Positions 62,225 through 64,000 of a stretch of 64,000 bases of DNA are shown here, in pieces. The notes below the pieces were generated by a model. The model had not been told where the DNA came from. It ran no database searches and saw nothing but the letters and a program-made list of their open reading frames with translations. The stretch is from NCBI RefSeq assembly GCF_027563315.1, contig NZ_JAMKBJ010000013.1, forward strand, positions 18,488-82,487, in the 5' to 3' direction. This stretch comes from Paenisporosarcina quisquiliarum (GTDB lineage Bacteria; Bacillota; Bacilli; Bacillales_A; Planococcaceae). Position numbers and translations under genes: made by a program. Within the stretch, counting starts at the first letter, position 1. Every line of letters begins with the position of its first letter.

Positions 62225-62713
62225 TTAATGAATGAGAGCTTTATTCAGTATTTGTATCAATCCTTCATTCACACCAACTAAATGAGGATATTTCTCTAAT
62301 GCAAAAACGTACGTATCATTCACATTTTCGGGAGAATACAGATAATTACTTGTTTTAAATATTTCTTTATCTTCCTCATTTAACTCATATACATTCACTT
62401 TATACTGAACTGAATTCTCTTGTAAAAACTCTATAACAAATGCAGGATCCTTATTCACCAATTTCTTCTCAGTCCCTTTTAATTCGTAATAGGGGTATTT
62501 ATAAATATTGACCATCTCTGAGAAGGAAGCATTCTTATCCGTATATTCCATAAGTAGTTTATCTGTTTGACTATTTTGTACTCTTATCAAGTCTACCGAT
62601 TGAATACTTTCTAAATTATTTACAATATATTTAGTTTTGATTTGTTCTTGCCAAGATGCAATTATAATACCTCCTAACACCAGAACGATGAAAACGAATC
62701 CCCACTTTTTCAT
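62225..62713 (-). CDS. hypothetical membrane-anchored protein
   Basis: A 162-residue protein with one N-terminal helix (KKWGFVFIVLVLGGIIIAS) and a hydrophilic extracytoplasmic domain containing paired Tyr and Asn-rich segments (NIYKYPYYELKG). No motif is recognised. It lies about 55 bases downstream of the M50-like gene and may be its partner. Confidence 0.6.
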   Translation of the reverse strand: MKKWGFVFIVLVLGGIIIASWQEQIKTKYIVNNLESIQSVDLIRVQNSQTDKLLMEYTDKNASFSEMVNIYKYPYYELKGTEKKLVNKDPAFVIEFLQENSVQYKVNVYELNEEDKEIFKTSNYLYSPENVNDTYVFALEKYPHLVGVNEGLIQILNKALIH

Positions 62714-62768
62714 TCCAAACCTCCAATAGCTATTTCATTAGCAACATATATTTTCTACCTCTGTAAAG

Positions 62769-63260
62769 TTAGGATTCAATCTTATCTTTTCCTCTATATG
62801 CTGTAAGTATTTGATAACCATCAGAAGGAAATCCCGAATATGGTTTCAGCCATTTCGGATAGATAATGGGAATACTAGTGCTTAAAAACAATAAGAGATT
62901 TAAGAAGGTAATTCCATTTAAAAAGTTTTTCAATTCATAATGAGTAATACTTGTTGAAGTGAGATAAGCAGCAATAAAAAGTAAAAATGATAAACAAGGT
63001 CCACCTGCGAAAAAAACGATATCTTGAAATTTTGAAAAAGTGTTCCTATTTTTTACAACACAGAAGCCAAAATATGCCCACTTGATATGGAAGTGCATTC
63101 TTCCGATTCGAAAGCTTTCCTTATTTCCCTGATCAATAGGACCTAGATAGACATGCGAATTTTCTTTTGAAAATAAAATGGATCCCATTGCATGCCCTAC
63201 TTCATGTAAAAGGACGGAAAAGGGTATTCCAATAAAGTAAAAAAGTATAAATGATATCAA
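62769..63260 (-). CDS. M50-like site-2-type membrane metalloprotease
   Basis: A 163-residue protein with four predicted helices. The zinc-binding HEVGH is in the first helix (LLHEVGHAM), a GGP motif (FFAGGPCLSF) lies mid-protein, and the C-terminal PSDGYQI supplies the conserved Asp-Gly. These match the minimal M50 protease layout. A function in cleaving a membrane protein is plausible; the adjacent single-helix protein is a candidate substrate or partner (inference). Confidence 0.7.
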   Translation of the reverse strand: MISFILFYFIGIPFSVLLHEVGHAMGSILFSKENSHVYLGPIDQGNKESFRIGRMHFHIKWAYFGFCVVKNRNTFSKFQDIVFFAGGPCLSFLLFIAAYLTSTSITHYELKNFLNGITFLNLLLFLSTSIPIIYPKWLKPYSGFPSDGYQILTAYRGKDKIES

Positions 63261-63398
63261 TATTCACTCACCCCTTTACAATTTATAAAGATACTAAAAG
63301 AGTGCATATTTAATTCCCTTTACAGTGTCTACGAAAAGAATAGGAATAATGTTTCAAAATTTTCCAGATATTAATCAGCTTTAAATTGTTTGGAAATG

Positions 63399-63501
63399 AT
63401 GAATTTTAGATATGGTTGTGCGAATACTTGATAACTGAATGGGAATTCTCGATATCTGGTTGCGAATCCATGATATCCAAATACAAATCCTCGATATCCT
63501 C
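63399..63501. repeat. 21-bp-period intergenic array (core GAATNCNNGATATC)
   Basis: GATA starts at 63409, 63430, 63451, 63472 and 63493, and an upstream GAAT/AAAT at 63401, 63422, 63443, 63464 and 63485, all exactly 21 bases apart. The core resembles the TCTTGATAT array at 37901-38040. An 80-codon plus-strand frame over it is a by-product of the period. Confidence 0.8.
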
Positions 63502-63807
63502 AAATCCCGGAGGGGTCATTCTTAAACAACTACATTCGTATAATTGGGCAAAACTTTATTATGGCATATCCATTACAGTTACTAAATGTGGGACCAATAG
63601 CAAGATGGGTACTTACAACATTTATTCAAAACCGCAATCAAACGGATATTACATTTAGTAAATCTTGATGTGTTGTTTTTTGTGTAACAAATCATGCTAA
63701 TTCAACTTTCGCAGCATGAAAAGAAGAAATTTTGGCAGGTTCCGAACGGGAAGTGTGGCTTCTAATAAGGGCTAAGAGGAGAATCTAGAATCTTGGTTGT
63801 AATAATC

Positions 63808-63890
63808 AGCGTTCACGTAGGAAAAATGGGCGTTGACGTAGGAATTATCGCAGTTGACGTAGGAAAAATCGACGTTCACGGTTTGGCCCC
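63808..63890. repeat. 21-bp-period intergenic array (core ACGTAGGAA), second copy of the family
   Basis: Cores at 63815, 63836 and 63857, with a degenerate in-phase copy at 63878 (ACGGTTT). Following bases alternate AAAAA, AATTA, AAAAA exactly as at 22625-22706, 41 kb away. The surrounding 63502-63807 and 63891-64000 contain no gene I can support. Confidence 0.83.
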
Positions 63891-64000
63891 CTCTATTTAG
63901 ACACCATCTTTAAAAATTAAAGACTAATCTTTTGTGAATGGCCATTATTTTCTTGAAAACGTCTTAAAAACTGGCAAGGTGAAAGATAATTTAAACTTCC

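Noticed and set aside
63416..63658. 80-codon plus-strand frame
   Set aside because: Its first half is the 21-bp array; the second half has no recognisable sequence.
63561..63668. 35-codon frame starting MAYPLQLLNVGP
   Set aside because: No ribosome site or promoter, and an alternative frame over the same bases is equally open; insufficient to call.

Overview
The window is a low-GC Gram-positive chromosome segment. Gene content (LiaIHFSR-type envelope stress system, peptidase T, AdaA, DUF3243, DUF1206, LiaH/PspA, TctABC), strong Shine-Dalgarno sites, frequent TTG/GTG starts and many hairpin+U-tract terminators point to Bacillales, most likely Planococcaceae (Sporosarcina/Paenisporosarcina/Planococcus-like). 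The family is an inference from gene content; no rRNA or tRNA is present to confirm it. I see no prophage, insertion sequence or CRISPR array; it reads as ordinary core and accessory chromosome.

Layout. 0-13 kb: mostly single-gene units (kinase-like phosphotransferase, aldo/keto reductase, methyltransferase, DNA alkylation repair pair ogt/adaA, EamA exporter, D,D-carboxypeptidase, acetyltransferases, Nudix, AI-2E transporter, small stress-type proteins). 13-17 kb: an iron cluster with two FhuF-like Fe-S proteins, a siderophore-type ABC ATPase, two Fur boxes, and a likely Fur-controlled small RNA. 17-22.5 kb: pepT, a zinc-independent L33 under a perfect Zur box, a PlsY paralogue, a BCCT transporter and an EamA exporter. 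22.6-30 kb: a two-component system with a 57-residue membrane protein encoded between regulator and kinase, a CPBP protease, a K+ channel and a large mechanosensitive-type channel. 31-34.6 kb: lia operon. 34.7-37.9 kb: fatty-acid oxidation operon behind a FadR-type operator; its thiolase carries a one-base frameshift. 38-42 kb: DUF4139, phosphoesterase, DedA and UppP. 42.2-46.4 kb: class I ribonucleotide reductase behind two NrdR boxes and a cobalamin riboswitch with terminator. 47-52.7 kb: TctABC and its CitAB-type sensor/regulator. 53-54.4 kb: MFS exporter behind a leader peptide and an RBS-sequestering hairpin. 56-60 kb: probable lysine catabolic operon behind a cre site. 60-62 kb: ABC-F protein behind a leader peptide and terminator. 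62-63.3 kb: a hypothetical protein and an M50-like protease.

The most unusual signal is not a gene. Nine intergenic loci carry short arrays whose units repeat at 21 bp (almost always exactly, about 48 units in total by hand count). Each unit is a conserved core of about 9-12 bp followed by a variable remainder. Core sequence differs between loci, but architecture and period do not, and two pairs of loci share related cores. Most arrays lie just beyond a transcription terminator. Twenty-one bp is two helical turns, so all cores in an array face the same side of the DNA.
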